The position numbers and the translations under genes are program-made. Below, piece by piece: positions 8,845 through 18,857 of a stretch of DNA of 54,979 bases. Source of the DNA: Ktedonobacteria bacterium (lineage in GTDB: Bacteria; Chloroflexota; Ktedonobacteria; Ktedonobacterales; JACDGC01); assembly GCA_027459785.1 (NCBI GenBank), contig DAIDGU010000035.1, forward strand, positions 1-54,979, given 5' to 3'. Each line of letters begins with the position of its first letter. Position 1 is the stretch's first letter. The notes under the pieces are model-generated. The model had not been told where the DNA came from, did not search any database, and worked only from the letters and a program-made list of their open reading frames with translations.

Positions 8845-8927
8845 TAGGGCGGGCGGGAATCGAACCCGCACGGCCTCTCGGCCAGAGGATTTTAAGTCCA
8901 CTGTGTCTACCATTTCACCACCGCCCC
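8845..8927 (-). tRNA. tRNA-Leu, anticodon TAA
   Basis: The minus strand folds as a class II tRNA of 83 bases: acceptor GGGGCGG pairs with CCGCCCT (one G-U), the D-arm contains GGTAGACAC, and the anticodon loop CTTAAAA carries TAA. A variable arm (GGCCGAGAGGCC) of the length expected for leucine follows, and the T-arm is GCGGGTTCGATTCCCGC. CCA is not encoded (CCC instead). Class II structure and anticodon together give Leu(UUA/UUG). Confidence 0.95.
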
Positions 8928-9028
8928 ACGGTGTTTGGTGTTGCTGTGAGTATGCCACACCCATGCAGTCAGCGTCAAGCCGCACGCTGATAGCGCAGGG
9001 TTGCAGCGGATGAGCGGTATGCGGACGA

Positions 9029-10168
9029 TCAGACGCGCTCGATGATCAGGCCCGTCCCCAGGCCGCCGCCGCAGCACATCGCCTGCAAGCCAAAGCGCGC
9101 CTCACGCCGTTCCATCTCGTGCAACAGCGTCGTCAGCAGCCGCGCGCCCGTCGCGCCCAGCGGATGCCCCAGGGCCATCGCGCCGCCGTTCACGTTCACC
9201 TGTGCCAGATCCGCGCCCGTCTCCTGTTGCCAGGCCAGCACGACGGGGGCGAAGGCTTCGTTCACCTCGAAAAGATCGATATCCTCCAGCGCGAGGTCGG
9301 CGTCGCGCAGCACGCGCTGGGTCGCCGGAATCGGCCCCGTCAGCATCAGCACCGGATCGGACCCCACGACGCGGTGGGCGACGATGCGCGCTCGTGGCGT
9401 CAGGTCGTGTTCGCGGATGGCGCGCTCCGAGGCCAGCACCAGCGCCGCCGCGCCATCACTGATCTGGCTGGAAGTCGCCGCCGTGATACGCCCCTCCGGC
9501 AGGAAGGCCGGCTTGAGCGCCGCCAACTGCTCCGCTGTGCTTTCAGGCCGGATGCCCTCGTCGCGGGCGAAGGTCGTGCCGTCGGGCAGTGCCACAGGCG
9601 TGATCTCGCGGTCGAAGTAGCCTGCCGTTTGCGCGTGGTGCGCGCGGGCGTGGCTGGCCAGCGCCAGCGCCTCCATCGCGGAGCGCCCGATACCCCACTG
9701 CGCGGCGATACGTTCGGCGGCGATGCCCTGGTTCGTCATGGGATACAGCTCCAGTAACACCGGCGGGAAGGGGTTGCCGCCCGCGATGGATGATCCCATC
9801 GGCACGCGCGACATGTTCTCCACGCCGCCCGCCACCACGACATCACACGCGCCGGAACCGATCAGCGCGGCGGCGAAATGCACCGCTTGCTGCGCCGACC
9901 CGCACTGGCGATCCACCGTCGTCGCTGGCACCTCGATGGGGTAGCCGGCCAGCAATGCCGCGTTGCGCGCCACGTTGAAGCCCTGCTCGTTCACCTGCGA
10001 CACGCAGCCCATGATCACGTCGTCGATGCCAGCCGGATCAAGCTTGGCCTGCTGGGCCACCGCGCGGAGTACTCCCGCCGCCAGCGTCACCGGATGCACC
10101 TCGCGCAGCGCGCCGTTGCGCCGACCCACCGGCGTGCGCGTCGCCGCCACGATATATACTTCGCTCAT
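9029..10168 (-). CDS. Thiolase (acetyl-CoA acyltransferase)
   Basis: 379 residues, normal length for thiolases. The nucleophilic cysteine is Cys89 in VDRQCGSAQQAVHFA. The NVNGGAMALGHPLGATGARLL segment provides the catalytic His, and AMCCGGGLGTGLII the second Cys. It condenses or cleaves acyl-CoA, either degradative (fatty-acid beta-oxidation) or biosynthetic (two acetyl-CoA to acetoacetyl-CoA). The sequence alone does not separate the two, and no FadB-like partner is adjacent. It starts at the ATG at 10168 with AGGAGC about 8 bases upstream. Confidence 0.92.
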   Translation of the reverse strand: MSEVYIVAATRTPVGRRNGALREVHPVTLAAGVLRAVAQQAKLDPAGIDDVIMGCVSQVNEQGFNVARNAALLAGYPIEVPATTVDRQCGSAQQAVHFAAALIGSGACDVVVAGGVENMSRVPMGSSIAGGNPFPPVLLELYPMTNQGIAAERIAAQWGIGRSAMEALALASHARAHHAQTAGYFDREITPVALPDGTTFARDEGIRPESTAEQLAALKPAFLPEGRITAATSSQISDGAAALVLASERAIREHDLTPRARIVAHRVVGSDPVLMLTGPIPATQRVLRDADLALEDIDLFEVNEAFAPVVLAWQQETGADLAQVNVNGGAMALGHPLGATGARLLTTLLHEMERREARFGLQAMCCGGGLGTGLIIERV

Positions 10169-10210
10169 ACCTGCTCCTGTTCATCTTCCTGTGTTTTGCG
10201 CCGCTTCAGT

Positions 10211-10501
10211 TCACCACGTCGCCTCGTCCTGATGGTCGCCAAAATACGCTCCGCAGGCCCGGCAATGCCAGCGCGGACTCTCTGGCCCAATGCCACAGCC
10301 ACCTAGCAGCACTTCACCGCGCTCCGCCATCTCGCGCCCCGCGCCACTCGGCAAGCCATAGACGACGGGTACGACGGCGCTGGATTGGCACGTGGGACAC
10401 GCTGGAGTTATTTCTTTCTTGATGAAAGGCGGTTCTGATCGAGAGCTTGCATCAGATATTCCAATGTTTCGCGCTGGTCCTCCGGATCTTCTTGATCCCA
10501 A
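10211..10501 (-). CDS. Zinc-ribbon protein, start uncertain
   Basis: The convincing part is about 70 residues from KKEITPACPTCQSSAVVPVVYG to WHCRACGAYFGD. It has two Cys pairs (CPTC and CRAC) and a GxxLGGCGIGPESPRW segment like other small bacterial zinc ribbons. The only ATG in frame (10501) would overlap the upstream gene by 94 bases. The ribbon itself starts at the codons that overlap that gene's stop (AAATAACTCC), where only ATC or ATA could initiate. Translational coupling or a small deletion that fused the two genes are both possible. Confidence 0.55.
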   Translation of the reverse strand: MGSRRSGGPARNIGISDASSRSEPPFIKKEITPACPTCQSSAVVPVVYGLPSGAGREMAERGEVLLGGCGIGPESPRWHCRACGAYFGDHQDEATW

Positions 10502-10593
10502 AGATTCAGCAGATCAATGGCGGTCTGGTTGCTCAAGATTTGCTCCTGGCGTTGCCGTTCGATGTCTTTTGGAGAAGGTAGAGGTTGTTGCAT
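10408..10593 (-). CDS. Small acidic protein, hypothetical
   Basis: 61 residues (MQQPLPSPKDIERQRQEQIL ... LLNLWDQEDPEDQRETLEYL), predicted helical with no known motif. AGGAG lies 5 bases before the ATG at 10593. Its 3' end runs into the zinc-ribbon frame downstream, so the two are probably translated together. Confidence 0.6.
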   Translation of the reverse strand: MQQPLPSPKDIERQRQEQILSNQTAIDLLNLWDQEDPEDQRETLEYLMQALDQNRLSSRKK

Positions 10594-10675
10594 ATCTGCT
10601 CCTGTCTAAGCCATTGCTCGGCTGTTTACTCGCTGGAATCTTCCTCGCCTGCCACCGCTTAACCGCGATGCATAA

Positions 10676-11713
10676 TCAAACCGCTTCTTCGGCGCTCAGA
10701 TACAGCACGGCATAGCAGGCCAACCAATGCTCAAGCATATAGTTCGTGCCGGTCACTGCCGGCAAACTGGCAGCAGCATGGTTCCCTGCCGCCTGTTGCA
10801 AGATCTGACGGCGTTCGTCGCCCGCTGGGAGCGCCCGGCACAGCCGCTGCATGGCGAAAGCGCGATACAGATTGAGGCCGTGCAAGTGGGCCATCTGGCC
10901 ATCCGACTCGTCGCTTACGCTCGCTGGCGCGAACAACGACCGTGGCTGCGCCTCGGCAACCCCTGGCAAGAACGCGGTAAACCATGCCAGAAATCGCGCG
11001 CCATCAAGTGTCTCGCACATCAGTTCGGCCTCGGTCAGCGCTGGCGCAAGGAAATCGGCCCCACTTGGTTCCCAGGCTGCCGGATAATGCTGATCGTGCA
11101 GATACCAGCGGTGCGCGGTTTCCTGAAGCGCTTCGAGCAGCCGTGAATCGCCCTTGCTGGCCAGATGCCGCGCCCAGGGCAACGAGCGTGCCAGGCCAAA
11201 CGCCGAGTTGGCATGGACGCCTTCCCGGTTGGGATACGTCGCCTTGGGGAGCCACGTGAGCAGCAATTCAGTGATCGTCTGCGCCAATGGCTCGATGCTG
11301 GCCGCCCAAGTTTGCGCGCATTGCTCCGGCCATGTAGCCGTCGCATGCGCGAGCATAAGCGCCCAGCCCCAGCCATACGGTCGTTCGAAGCCGGGGTGCG
11401 CCCGCACGTATGCCGCTTCTTGATCGAGATGCTGCGCGGTCAAATGCTCATCGAGGATCGCTTGGGCCGCGGCGACATCGAACGCGGCGGGAACCAGCCG
11501 CATCAGGCGTATTAAGGCCCAATGCATCTCAACGCTGGAATGCCAGTCAAAGCAGCCATAAAAGGCCGGGTGTACTTGCCGGGGCGTTGGGCGATCTGCT
11601 GGACCTGTCATCACATGGCGCAAGTGATTAGGATATTCCTGCTGAATGGTCTGCATGATGGTAGCGGCATAGATTGAGGCGACACGGCGCAGATCGGTTG
11701 GCTGAATGCTCAT
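10676..11713 (-). CDS. DUF2891 family protein
   Basis: 345 residues. The family signature is clear: HPAFYGCFDWHSSVEMHWAL near residue 48, FERPYGWGWAL near 110, a central REGVHANSAFGLARSL, HLHGLNLYRAF near 275 and MLEHWLACYAVLYL at the end. The many conserved His, Trp and Glu residues in an all-helical protein suggest an (alpha/alpha)6-barrel enzyme, but the substrate is unknown. Start ATG 11713 follows a GGTGG-like site. Confidence 0.8.
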   Translation of the reverse strand: MSIQPTDLRRVASIYAATIMQTIQQEYPNHLRHVMTGPADRPTPRQVHPAFYGCFDWHSSVEMHWALIRLMRLVPAAFDVAAAQAILDEHLTAQHLDQEAAYVRAHPGFERPYGWGWALMLAHATATWPEQCAQTWAASIEPLAQTITELLLTWLPKATYPNREGVHANSAFGLARSLPWARHLASKGDSRLLEALQETAHRWYLHDQHYPAAWEPSGADFLAPALTEAELMCETLDGARFLAWFTAFLPGVAEAQPRSLFAPASVSDESDGQMAHLHGLNLYRAFAMQRLCRALPAGDERRQILQQAAGNHAAASLPAVTGTNYMLEHWLACYAVLYLSAEEAV

Positions 11714-11896
11714 CGCTCCACCTTCTTAACCAGGACTACCATGATTATAGCATGCGGCGGCGGGGTGCTTGGTGTGTCTTTGCGTCACGCTGGATCGTTT
11801 GTGTTTTTGAAATAGTGACATTTGCGCTTGCGGTGCCAACGATACATCGCATATCATAAGGGCAATGAACGCGCGCATATTGCCCGGAGGGCCGCC

Positions 11897-12775
11897 ATGA
11901 CGCATCTCTTCTCGCTCGCCGCCGTCTTCGCGCGGTTGCCACACCACGACACAGTGAATGATTTTTTGCGGCACTATGGCGCGCTGGCGCTCTTCGCCCT
12001 GGTCTTTTTGCAGGATGTCGGCGTGCCGACGGGGCTGCCCGGCACCGTGCTGGTGCTGATCGGTGGCTATCTGGTCTTCACGCATACGATCGCCTTCGGC
12101 GCGGCGGTGGCGGCCATCGCGCTCGGCGCGTTCCTGGGCGCGTCGGGGATGTTCTTCCTGGCGCGCTACGGCGGGCGTCCGGTGGTGCTGAAGCTGGGCC
12201 GTTACGTGGGGCTGACGGCAGCGCGGCTGGATGTGGCGGCACAGGCGCTGGACCGCTGGGGTCCACCGATGTTGCTGATCACGCGCATCGCGCCCGGCAC
12301 GCGCGTCTATATGACCATTTTCGCTGGCGTCTCCGGCTGGACGTATCGGCGCTTCGCCCTGTGGACGGGCATCTTTGTGGTCCTGTGGGCGCTGGCCTTC
12401 GTCGCGGTCGGCGCAGCGCTCGGTCCGGCGTGGGTCGGCGTGGCGCGTTATATCGAACGGTTCAGCTTCATCTTGCTCTTCACCGCCCTCGCGCTCGTCT
12501 TGCTCTATTACGGGCTGCGGCTGCTGCTGAACCACGCGCGCACGCGCGACACCAACTTCGCGCGCGTCGCGGGCAATGGCCTGGCCGCCGTGCGGCTGCG
12601 CGCCATGTTCGTTCCCACGGCACCCGCCCTCGCCGTTGCCGCCGTCACCTCGGAAGGAGCTGCTGGCGCACTTCTGGAACAAATGGCACCTGTCGAACGC
12701 TCTAATAGTATGAGCGGCGATGCTGCTCCCAGCGATCCAACGATGACCGGCATGGATGACATGCCAGCATTATAA
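11897..12775 (+). CDS. DedA/SNARE-associated family membrane protein
   Basis: 292 residues from the ATG at 11897, which has GGAGG 8 bases upstream; a start at 11822 is in frame but unsupported. DedA features are present: FLQDVGVPTGLPGTVLVLIGG, the glycine-rich ALGAFLGASGMFFLARYGGRPV, and the TRIAPGTRVYMTIFAGVSGW segment with its conserved arginines. DedA proteins are half-transporters, several of which flip undecaprenyl phosphate or phospholipids in the inner membrane. An extra C-terminal tail of about 75 residues is Met/Ala/Ser-rich and of unknown use. It lies 18 bases before sqdB, so the gene may be part of a lipid operon. Confidence 0.85.
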   Translation: MTHLFSLAAVFARLPHHDTVNDFLRHYGALALFALVFLQDVGVPTGLPGTVLVLIGGYLVFTHTIAFGAAVAAIALGAFLGASGMFFLARYGGRPVVLKLGRYVGLTAARLDVAAQALDRWGPPMLLITRIAPGTRVYMTIFAGVSGWTYRRFALWTGIFVVLWALAFVAVGAALGPAWVGVARYIERFSFILLFTALALVLLYYGLRLLLNHARTRDTNFARVAGNGLAAVRLRAMFVPTAPALAVAAVTSEGAAGALLEQMAPVERSNSMSGDAAPSDPTMTGMDDMPAL

Positions 12776-13942
<1,167 letters not shown>

Positions 13943-13944
13943 GG

Positions 13945-14035
13945 GGATGGCCCCACCCCCAACCCCTCCCCATCTGCGGATGGAGAGGGGCGACGCGGCG
14001 GACAGGAATGTTCGCCCCACGATGATTTCTGTCCG
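13945..14035 (+). repeat. Dispersed hairpin repeat (CCCCTCCCCATC family) plus GCGGACA hairpin
   Basis: Directly after the sqdB stop, GGATGGCCCCACCCCC leads into CCCCTCCCCATC-TGCG-GATGGAGAGGGG, an almost complete hairpin. A GCGGACAGGAATGTTCGC stem related to the MITE-like element follows. The same hairpin occurs at about 41440-41530 (reverse) and 44505-44553. Its place right after stops suggests it may act in termination or mRNA protection, besides being a mobile repeat. Confidence 0.7.
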
Positions 14036-14086
14036 CGCTACGAGTCTGGATTTTTTGGAAGGTTGTCCTCATAGCGGAGGTGGCCC

Positions 14087-15286
14087 ATGCGCATCGCCCT
14101 GGCGACCGAGACTTTTTTGCCGCATGTGGACGGCATTGTGACGCGCCTGACCCAGACGATCAAGCATCTGCGGCGGATGGGTGACGAGGTGCTGATCCTC
14201 GCGCCGCGCCGCCCCGATGCACCAGCGGAGTTCGAGGGCGCGCGGATCGTGGCGATCCCCAGCATGACGCTGCCGCAGTACCGCGACGTGTATCTGGGCA
14301 TGCCAGCGCTGCCATGGTCCATCCAGCATGCGGTGGAACGCTTCAAGCCCGATCTGGTACATGTCGCCAGCCCGGCGTTCACCGGCCTGGGCGCGATCAT
14401 GTGGGCGCGGACGCACAAGGTTCCCCTGGTGGAGTCGTACCACGTGCAATACGCGGCCTACATGCAGCATTATCGGCTGGGTGCCTTGGCTTCTTTCGTC
14501 TGGTGGTACACGCGCCAGGTGCATAACCGCGCGGATCTGAACCTGGCGACCTCCCTGCCGATGGTGCGCGATCTGCGGGCGCACGGCATCAAGACGGCGC
14601 GGCACTGGCGTGCGGGCGTCGATGCCACGCGCTTCACGCCGGCCAAGCGTTCCCCGGCGATGCGCGAACGACTGTCGGGCGGCGCACCCGGCAACTTCGT
14701 CATCGTCTGCGTGGCGCGGCTGGCGGTGGAAAAAGAGATCGACCGCCTCGCGCCCGTGCTGCGCGCCCTGCCCGGCGTGCGCCTGGCCCTGGTGGGCGAC
14801 GGACCGGACCGCGCCCGGCTGCAACAGGTGTTCGCGGGGCTGCCGGTGCAGTTCATGGGCATGCTCCACGGCGACGACCTCGTCGCGGCCTATGCCAGCG
14901 CCGACCTCTTCGTGCTGCCCTCCTCCACGGAAACGCTGGGCCTGGTGGCGCTGGAAGCGATGGCGGCGGGCGTGCCGGCGGTGGTGGCGAATCGTGGCGG
15001 CTTGCCCGATCTTGTCATCGACGGTCAAACCGGCTACCTCTTCAATCCCGATGACCCGGCGGACCTGACGACGCGCGTGCTGGCGCTGATGGATAGCACC
15101 CCCACGCGCGACACGATGGCCACGACGGCCCGCCAACACGCCGAACGTTTCGCCTGGGCGCAGACGACGCGCCAACTGCGCGGCTACTACCAGCAGGTGC
15201 TTCAGGGGACGCTGGACCAAGCCAGCCCGACTCCGACGCACGACGCGACCCTTTCCCCCGCTGGCTCCGATGGCGCGGGCGAATGA
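14087..15286 (+). CDS. sqdX: GT4 glycosyltransferase, probable sulfoquinovosyltransferase
   Basis: 399 residues, GT-B fold. The N-domain begins RIALATETFLPHVDGIVTRL and contains the LPQYRDVYLGMP segment seen in SqdX. The C-domain has VCVARLAVEKEIDRL, LVGDGPDRARL, and the donor-site LPSSTETLGLVALEAMAAG with the EX7E glutamates. SqdX transfers sulfoquinovose from the UDP donor to diacylglycerol. Other GT4 mannosyltransferases look similar; the call leans on the adjacent sqdB. GGAGGT lies 7 bases before the ATG. A C-terminal Ser/Thr/Pro tail of about 25 residues is unlikely to be part of the fold. Confidence 0.85.
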   Translation: MRIALATETFLPHVDGIVTRLTQTIKHLRRMGDEVLILAPRRPDAPAEFEGARIVAIPSMTLPQYRDVYLGMPALPWSIQHAVERFKPDLVHVASPAFTGLGAIMWARTHKVPLVESYHVQYAAYMQHYRLGALASFVWWYTRQVHNRADLNLATSLPMVRDLRAHGIKTARHWRAGVDATRFTPAKRSPAMRERLSGGAPGNFVIVCVARLAVEKEIDRLAPVLRALPGVRLALVGDGPDRARLQQVFAGLPVQFMGMLHGDDLVAAYASADLFVLPSSTETLGLVALEAMAAGVPAVVANRGGLPDLVIDGQTGYLFNPDDPADLTTRVLALMDSTPTRDTMATTARQHAERFAWAQTTRQLRGYYQQVLQGTLDQASPTPTHDATLSPAGSDGAGE

Positions 15287-15413
15287 AATCGCTCGCTACA
15301 ACCGCACCCGGCGCATCGTGCGCTGGCGCACCCCCGAAAGGACCGCCGATTTGACGCGGGGCCGCGCTGGGTGCTATGCTTGCCATGAATGATGATGAGG
15401 GGGATGATGCGTG

Positions 15414-16379
15414 ATGGCGATGCAATCTCAGCGCACCCGCCGGTGGTCCTTGCCCGCGCTCTTGCTGGCGCTGCTGGGGACGGTGCTGGCGGCGTGCAGT
15501 GGTCCCAGCGATGTCGTGAATGCAGCGGTCGCCAATGGGCAGCCGATTACGATGGCCCAATATCAGACCGAGACGCGCCTGATCGACGCGGTCAATCATG
15601 TCAGCGATCCGACGATCCCCACGTGGCAAAATATCACCGGGCGCGTCTCGCTGGCGCAGGCCCAGCAGCGCGTGCTGAGCTTGTACATCACGAATATGCT
15701 GCTGCGCGCATACCTCAACAAGCTCAATCCCACATGGGTAAAGACGTTAAAGCAGCAAGAAGATACCAAGCTGGCACAACTCTTCTCCCAGGTGCCGCCG
15801 CAGTATAAACCGCTGGTGGATCAGGGCATTCTGACGCAGGAAACCTATCGCCCGTTCATCGAAGAGCAACTGCTGGATACGCAACTGGAACAGAATCTGA
15901 AGATCGACACGGCACACATCCGCCTTCTGACGGTGAAGACGAAAGCCCAGGCCGATGCGCTGCTGACGCAGCTCAAGGGCGGCGCGAACTGGGCGACGCT
16001 GGCCTCGAAAAACTCAATCGATGGCGCGCAGAGTTCCGGCGGCGAGATCGCTACGCTCGTGCCACATTTCCTGCCGCCGCAGATCGATCAGGTGGTCTTC
16101 ACCCCGGCCACCATCGATCCAAACGCGATCCAGGAAGTGCATTCAGCGCTGGGCTGGAGCCTGGTGCAGGTGGTCAGCCGCACACCAAACGTGGCATGGA
16201 GTACGCTGGATAACACGGTGCCGGTCATCCCCACTTCCCAGGTGGGCGTGCAGAGCGCGGCGCTGATCGGCTTCATCGACAACCTGGGCAGCCAGGCGCA
16301 CGTCGCCGTCAATACCAATTGGTGCAACAACCCCAGTGGCGCGCAATGCCCGCCGCTCTTCCCCAACGCGCAAGTATAA
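15414..16379 (+). CDS. PrsA/SurA-like foldase lipoprotein (parvulin type)
   Basis: 321 residues. A signal peptide with lipobox LAAC (SLPALLLALLGTVLAACSG) predicts a lipid anchor outside the membrane. A SurA-N-like helical region precedes a parvulin-type domain at about residues 165-260 (HIRLLTVKTKAQADALLTQLKGGANWATLASKNSIDGAQSSGGEI). The usual parvulin HILV/H pair is only partly kept (HIRLL), so isomerase activity may be weak while chaperone function remains. ATG 15414 was chosen over GTG 15411; GGGGG is about 10 bases upstream. Confidence 0.8.
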   Translation: MAMQSQRTRRWSLPALLLALLGTVLAACSGPSDVVNAAVANGQPITMAQYQTETRLIDAVNHVSDPTIPTWQNITGRVSLAQAQQRVLSLYITNMLLRAYLNKLNPTWVKTLKQQEDTKLAQLFSQVPPQYKPLVDQGILTQETYRPFIEEQLLDTQLEQNLKIDTAHIRLLTVKTKAQADALLTQLKGGANWATLASKNSIDGAQSSGGEIATLVPHFLPPQIDQVVFTPATIDPNAIQEVHSALGWSLVQVVSRTPNVAWSTLDNTVPVIPTSQVGVQSAALIGFIDNLGSQAHVAVNTNWCNNPSGAQCPPLFPNAQV

Positions 16380-16464
16380 CTGCGCCTGCCGTGGCCGAGA
16401 CGCAGACGGGGAACGCGCCGGCCACGGCATACGGCTTGGAAGCCGTGGAAAAACCTGATTTGCC

Positions 16465-16490
16465 ATAGCCCGCTGGTGCGGGCTATTCTT
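16465..16490 (+). terminator. Rho-independent terminator after the foldase gene
   Basis: A perfect 9-bp stem, ATAGCCCGC-TGGT-GCGGGCTAT, followed by TCTT. It lies 85 bases after the stop of the foldase gene and 39 bases before the start of the next gene. Confidence 0.7.
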
Positions 16491-16528
16491 ATGATGTATT
16501 GAGCGAGATCAGCATAAGGAAGCCAGCG

Positions 16529-18058
16529 ATGCCGCGAGCGAAGCAACCAACACCCGTCGGAACATTGACCATCGTGGGCCTGGGGCCGGGCGCATGGGAG
16601 GATGTGACCTTAGCGGCACAACTGGCGCTGGAGGCCGCGCCGCGCATCATATGTCGCACGCTACGCCACCCCACCGTGCAGGCGTTGCGCGAACGGCGAC
16701 CTGATCTCGCCGTCACCTCCTTCGATGAACTCTATGAGCAGGCGGCAGCGTGGCAGGGCTTGTATGAGGAGATGGCGGCGCAACTGGTGGCCGCCGCGAC
16801 TACCGGGGATGTCGTCTACGCTGTGCCGGGCCACCCGCTGATCGGCGAAGCCTCCGTGCGCGCGGTGCGCGCCCTGGCGGCGGCCCGCGATCTGCCGGTG
16901 CGCATCGTCGCCGGGCTGTCCTTCATCGAGCCGATCTGCGCCGCGCTGGGGATCGATCCGGTAGCTGATGGCATGCAGATCATCGACGCGACGGAACTGG
17001 CCGATCTGCTGCCGCAGCAAGTAGCAGGGCGTGTGACGACGAGCCGCCCTGCGCTGATCGCCCAGGTCTATAACCGGCGCATGGCCAGTGCGACTAAGTT
17101 GGCGCTGCTCGAAGTCTTCCCGCCGGAATGGCCCGTGACGCTGGTGCGCGCCGCCGGGCTGCCGGAAGAGCAGGTGCGCAACGTGCCGCTGAGCGCCATC
17201 GATCATGATGACTTTGCCGATCACCTGACCAGCCTCTACGTGCCGCCGATCCCGGCAGACAGCCTACAATCGCTGCGCACGCCGGAGGCGCTGCGCTACG
17301 TGGTCGCGCGGCTGCGCGCGCCGAACGGCTGCCCGTGGGACCGCGAGCAGACGCATGCATCGCTGACACCTTATGTGCTGGAAGAAGCCGCCGAGGTCGC
17401 CGACGCCATCGAGGAGTTCGCCGACGATCCGCTGCACCTGGCCGAGGAACTGGGCGATCTGCTGCTGCAAGTCTATCTGCATGCGGAGATCGCGCAGGAA
17501 GAGGACGCCTTCACGCTGGGCGACGTGCTGGAAGCGATCACCAGCAAGCTCATCCGTCGCCATCCACACGTGTTTGGCGATGTGACAGTGGCCGGCGCGG
17601 CCCAGGTGGTGGCGAACTGGGAGGTCATCAAACAGGCGGAACGCGCTGCCGAGGGCGACCAGCCGCCCTTCGAGAGCCGGCTGAAGCGCATCGCGCGCCA
17701 CACCGCCGCGCTGGCCGCGACGCACGACACGCAGCGCCGCGCCGTCAAAGCCGGCTTCGACTGGCCCACGCTGGACGATTGGGTGGGCAAGCTGGACGAA
17801 GAGGCGCACGAATTGCTGGCCGCGCAGACGCCGGCGGCACGCGCCGACGAACTGGGCGATCTGCTCTTCACCATCGTCGCCCTCGCTCGCCGGCTGGATG
17901 TGGACGCCGAACTGGCGCTGCGCGCCGCGAACCAGAAGTTCCGCCGCCGCTTCCAGCACATGGAGCGCCTCGCCCACGCGCGCGGCCAGGTCTTCGAGGA
18001 TCTCACCCGCGCCGAGCAATTGGCGCTCTGGCACGAAGCGAAAGCCGCCGAAGCATAA
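16529..18058 (+). CDS. YabN-type fusion: tetrapyrrole-methylase-like domain plus MazG pyrophosphohydrolase
   Basis: 509 residues from the ATG at 16529 (AGGAAG 8 bases upstream); the TTG at 16499 is less likely. Residues 12-220 are a TP-methylase-like domain (TIVGLGPGAWEDVTLAA, AVPGHPLIGEAS). Residues 260-380 are MazG, with GCPWDREQTHASL, the metal-binding YVLEEAAEVADAIEE and HLAEELGDLLLQVYLHAEIA. A second MazG-like copy follows (VKAGFDWPTLDD, LDEEAHELL, ADELGDLLFTIVALARRL), with its EExxE motif kept. MazG hydrolyses NTPs, including aberrant ones, to NMP and PPi. The methylase domain of such fusions has no settled role. Confidence 0.92.
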   Translation: MPRAKQPTPVGTLTIVGLGPGAWEDVTLAAQLALEAAPRIICRTLRHPTVQALRERRPDLAVTSFDELYEQAAAWQGLYEEMAAQLVAAATTGDVVYAVPGHPLIGEASVRAVRALAAARDLPVRIVAGLSFIEPICAALGIDPVADGMQIIDATELADLLPQQVAGRVTTSRPALIAQVYNRRMASATKLALLEVFPPEWPVTLVRAAGLPEEQVRNVPLSAIDHDDFADHLTSLYVPPIPADSLQSLRTPEALRYVVARLRAPNGCPWDREQTHASLTPYVLEEAAEVADAIEEFADDPLHLAEELGDLLLQVYLHAEIAQEEDAFTLGDVLEAITSKLIRRHPHVFGDVTVAGAAQVVANWEVIKQAERAAEGDQPPFESRLKRIARHTAALAATHDTQRRAVKAGFDWPTLDDWVGKLDEEAHELLAAQTPAARADELGDLLFTIVALARRLDVDAELALRAANQKFRRRFQHMERLAHARGQVFEDLTRAEQLALWHEAKAAEA

Positions 18059-18561
18059 CATCTACCACCTATCGTCGGCTACGCGCTTCGCCTGCCCATC
18101 GCTATACAGAGTGCCGGTGTCCATCTCCCCCCAATCCGTCATAGAATGGTACGCAGTGTCACTCGATTCCGCTAGGTCGCTGATAAAGAGCGACACGCCG
18201 GGCGTCGCGGTGGCCTGCCATGTCTCATGATCCTCCTGCCACACGGTCTGTAGGGGCGCACCCTTGTGGTCGCCCTGGTCCTGGTGCGGGTCGCCCCGCG
18301 TCCCCCCCATTCGGTCTCCTCTTGCGGTCGTTCTACTGGGCGGCCTAAAACCGGATGCACGAGTTAGTGAAACCACCCTTAGCTTATGAAATAACGAGAT
18401 AAAGGGCGTCTTCGGCACCAGCTTTGCGGGCAAGGCGAGGGCGGCGCGGCGTCTGGCGGCGTGGGCAATGGGCCAAAGCGGCCCCATGTTTGACATTACC
18501 CGCCCCACGGAGCTATCGTATATATGTGGTTCTGTGGATGTTGGGGATGAGGGGATGAACA
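18059..18561. other. Intergenic region with decayed sequence and one dispersed hairpin
   Basis: No convincing gene in 503 bases. Around 18250-18310 is a G/C-rich repeat of the TAGGGGCGCACCCTTGTGGTC type with GGTCGCCC echoes. On the minus strand, 18062-18240 reads LQTVWQEDHETWQATATPG ... DWGEMDTGTLYSDGQA, which looks like a real protein end but has no credible start. It may be a gene remnant. The promoter of the next gene should lie near the right end. Confidence 0.4.
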
Positions 18562-18846
18562 ATGATCAATTACTTTGAATTTCAACGGATGGAACGCTGG
18601 ACGCAACGGGTGCGCCGCCAGACGCAACGCGATATGTACCGGCTGCGCCAGCAGCGCCTGCGCGACGCGGAGGTAGTCAAGAGCGATCCGCCGCTGATCG
18701 CCGTCCTGGGCAGGCTGCACATCGCGCATGCCTGGTGGCGCAGCGTCGTCCTGCCGCAAATCGACCGGGCTGCCGCGCAGGTCTTTCCCGCGCGCACACG
18801 CCAGGCCGAGCGCCTGCTGCCCGACGCCGCTGTGCGCCAACCGTAA
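18562..18846 (+). CDS. Small basic protein, hypothetical
   Basis: 94 residues, helical and Arg/Gln-rich (QRVRRQTQRDMYRLRQQRLRDAE), then a hydrophobic-aromatic stretch (LHIAHAWWRSVVLPQID). AGGGG is 7 bases before the ATG. It converges on the oxidoreductase gene, with 11 bases between stops. No family recognised. Confidence 0.55.
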   Translation: MINYFEFQRMERWTQRVRRQTQRDMYRLRQQRLRDAEVVKSDPPLIAVLGRLHIAHAWWRSVVLPQIDRAAAQVFPARTRQAERLLPDAAVRQP

Positions 18847-18857
18847 CGCTGGCTTGC

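Noticed and set aside
18062..18562. 166-codon minus-strand frame between the MazG fusion and the small basic protein
   Set aside because: Only the last 58 codons look like protein and no start or ribosome site serves them; the first part is dispersed repeat. Kept as a possible remnant in the intergenic entry.
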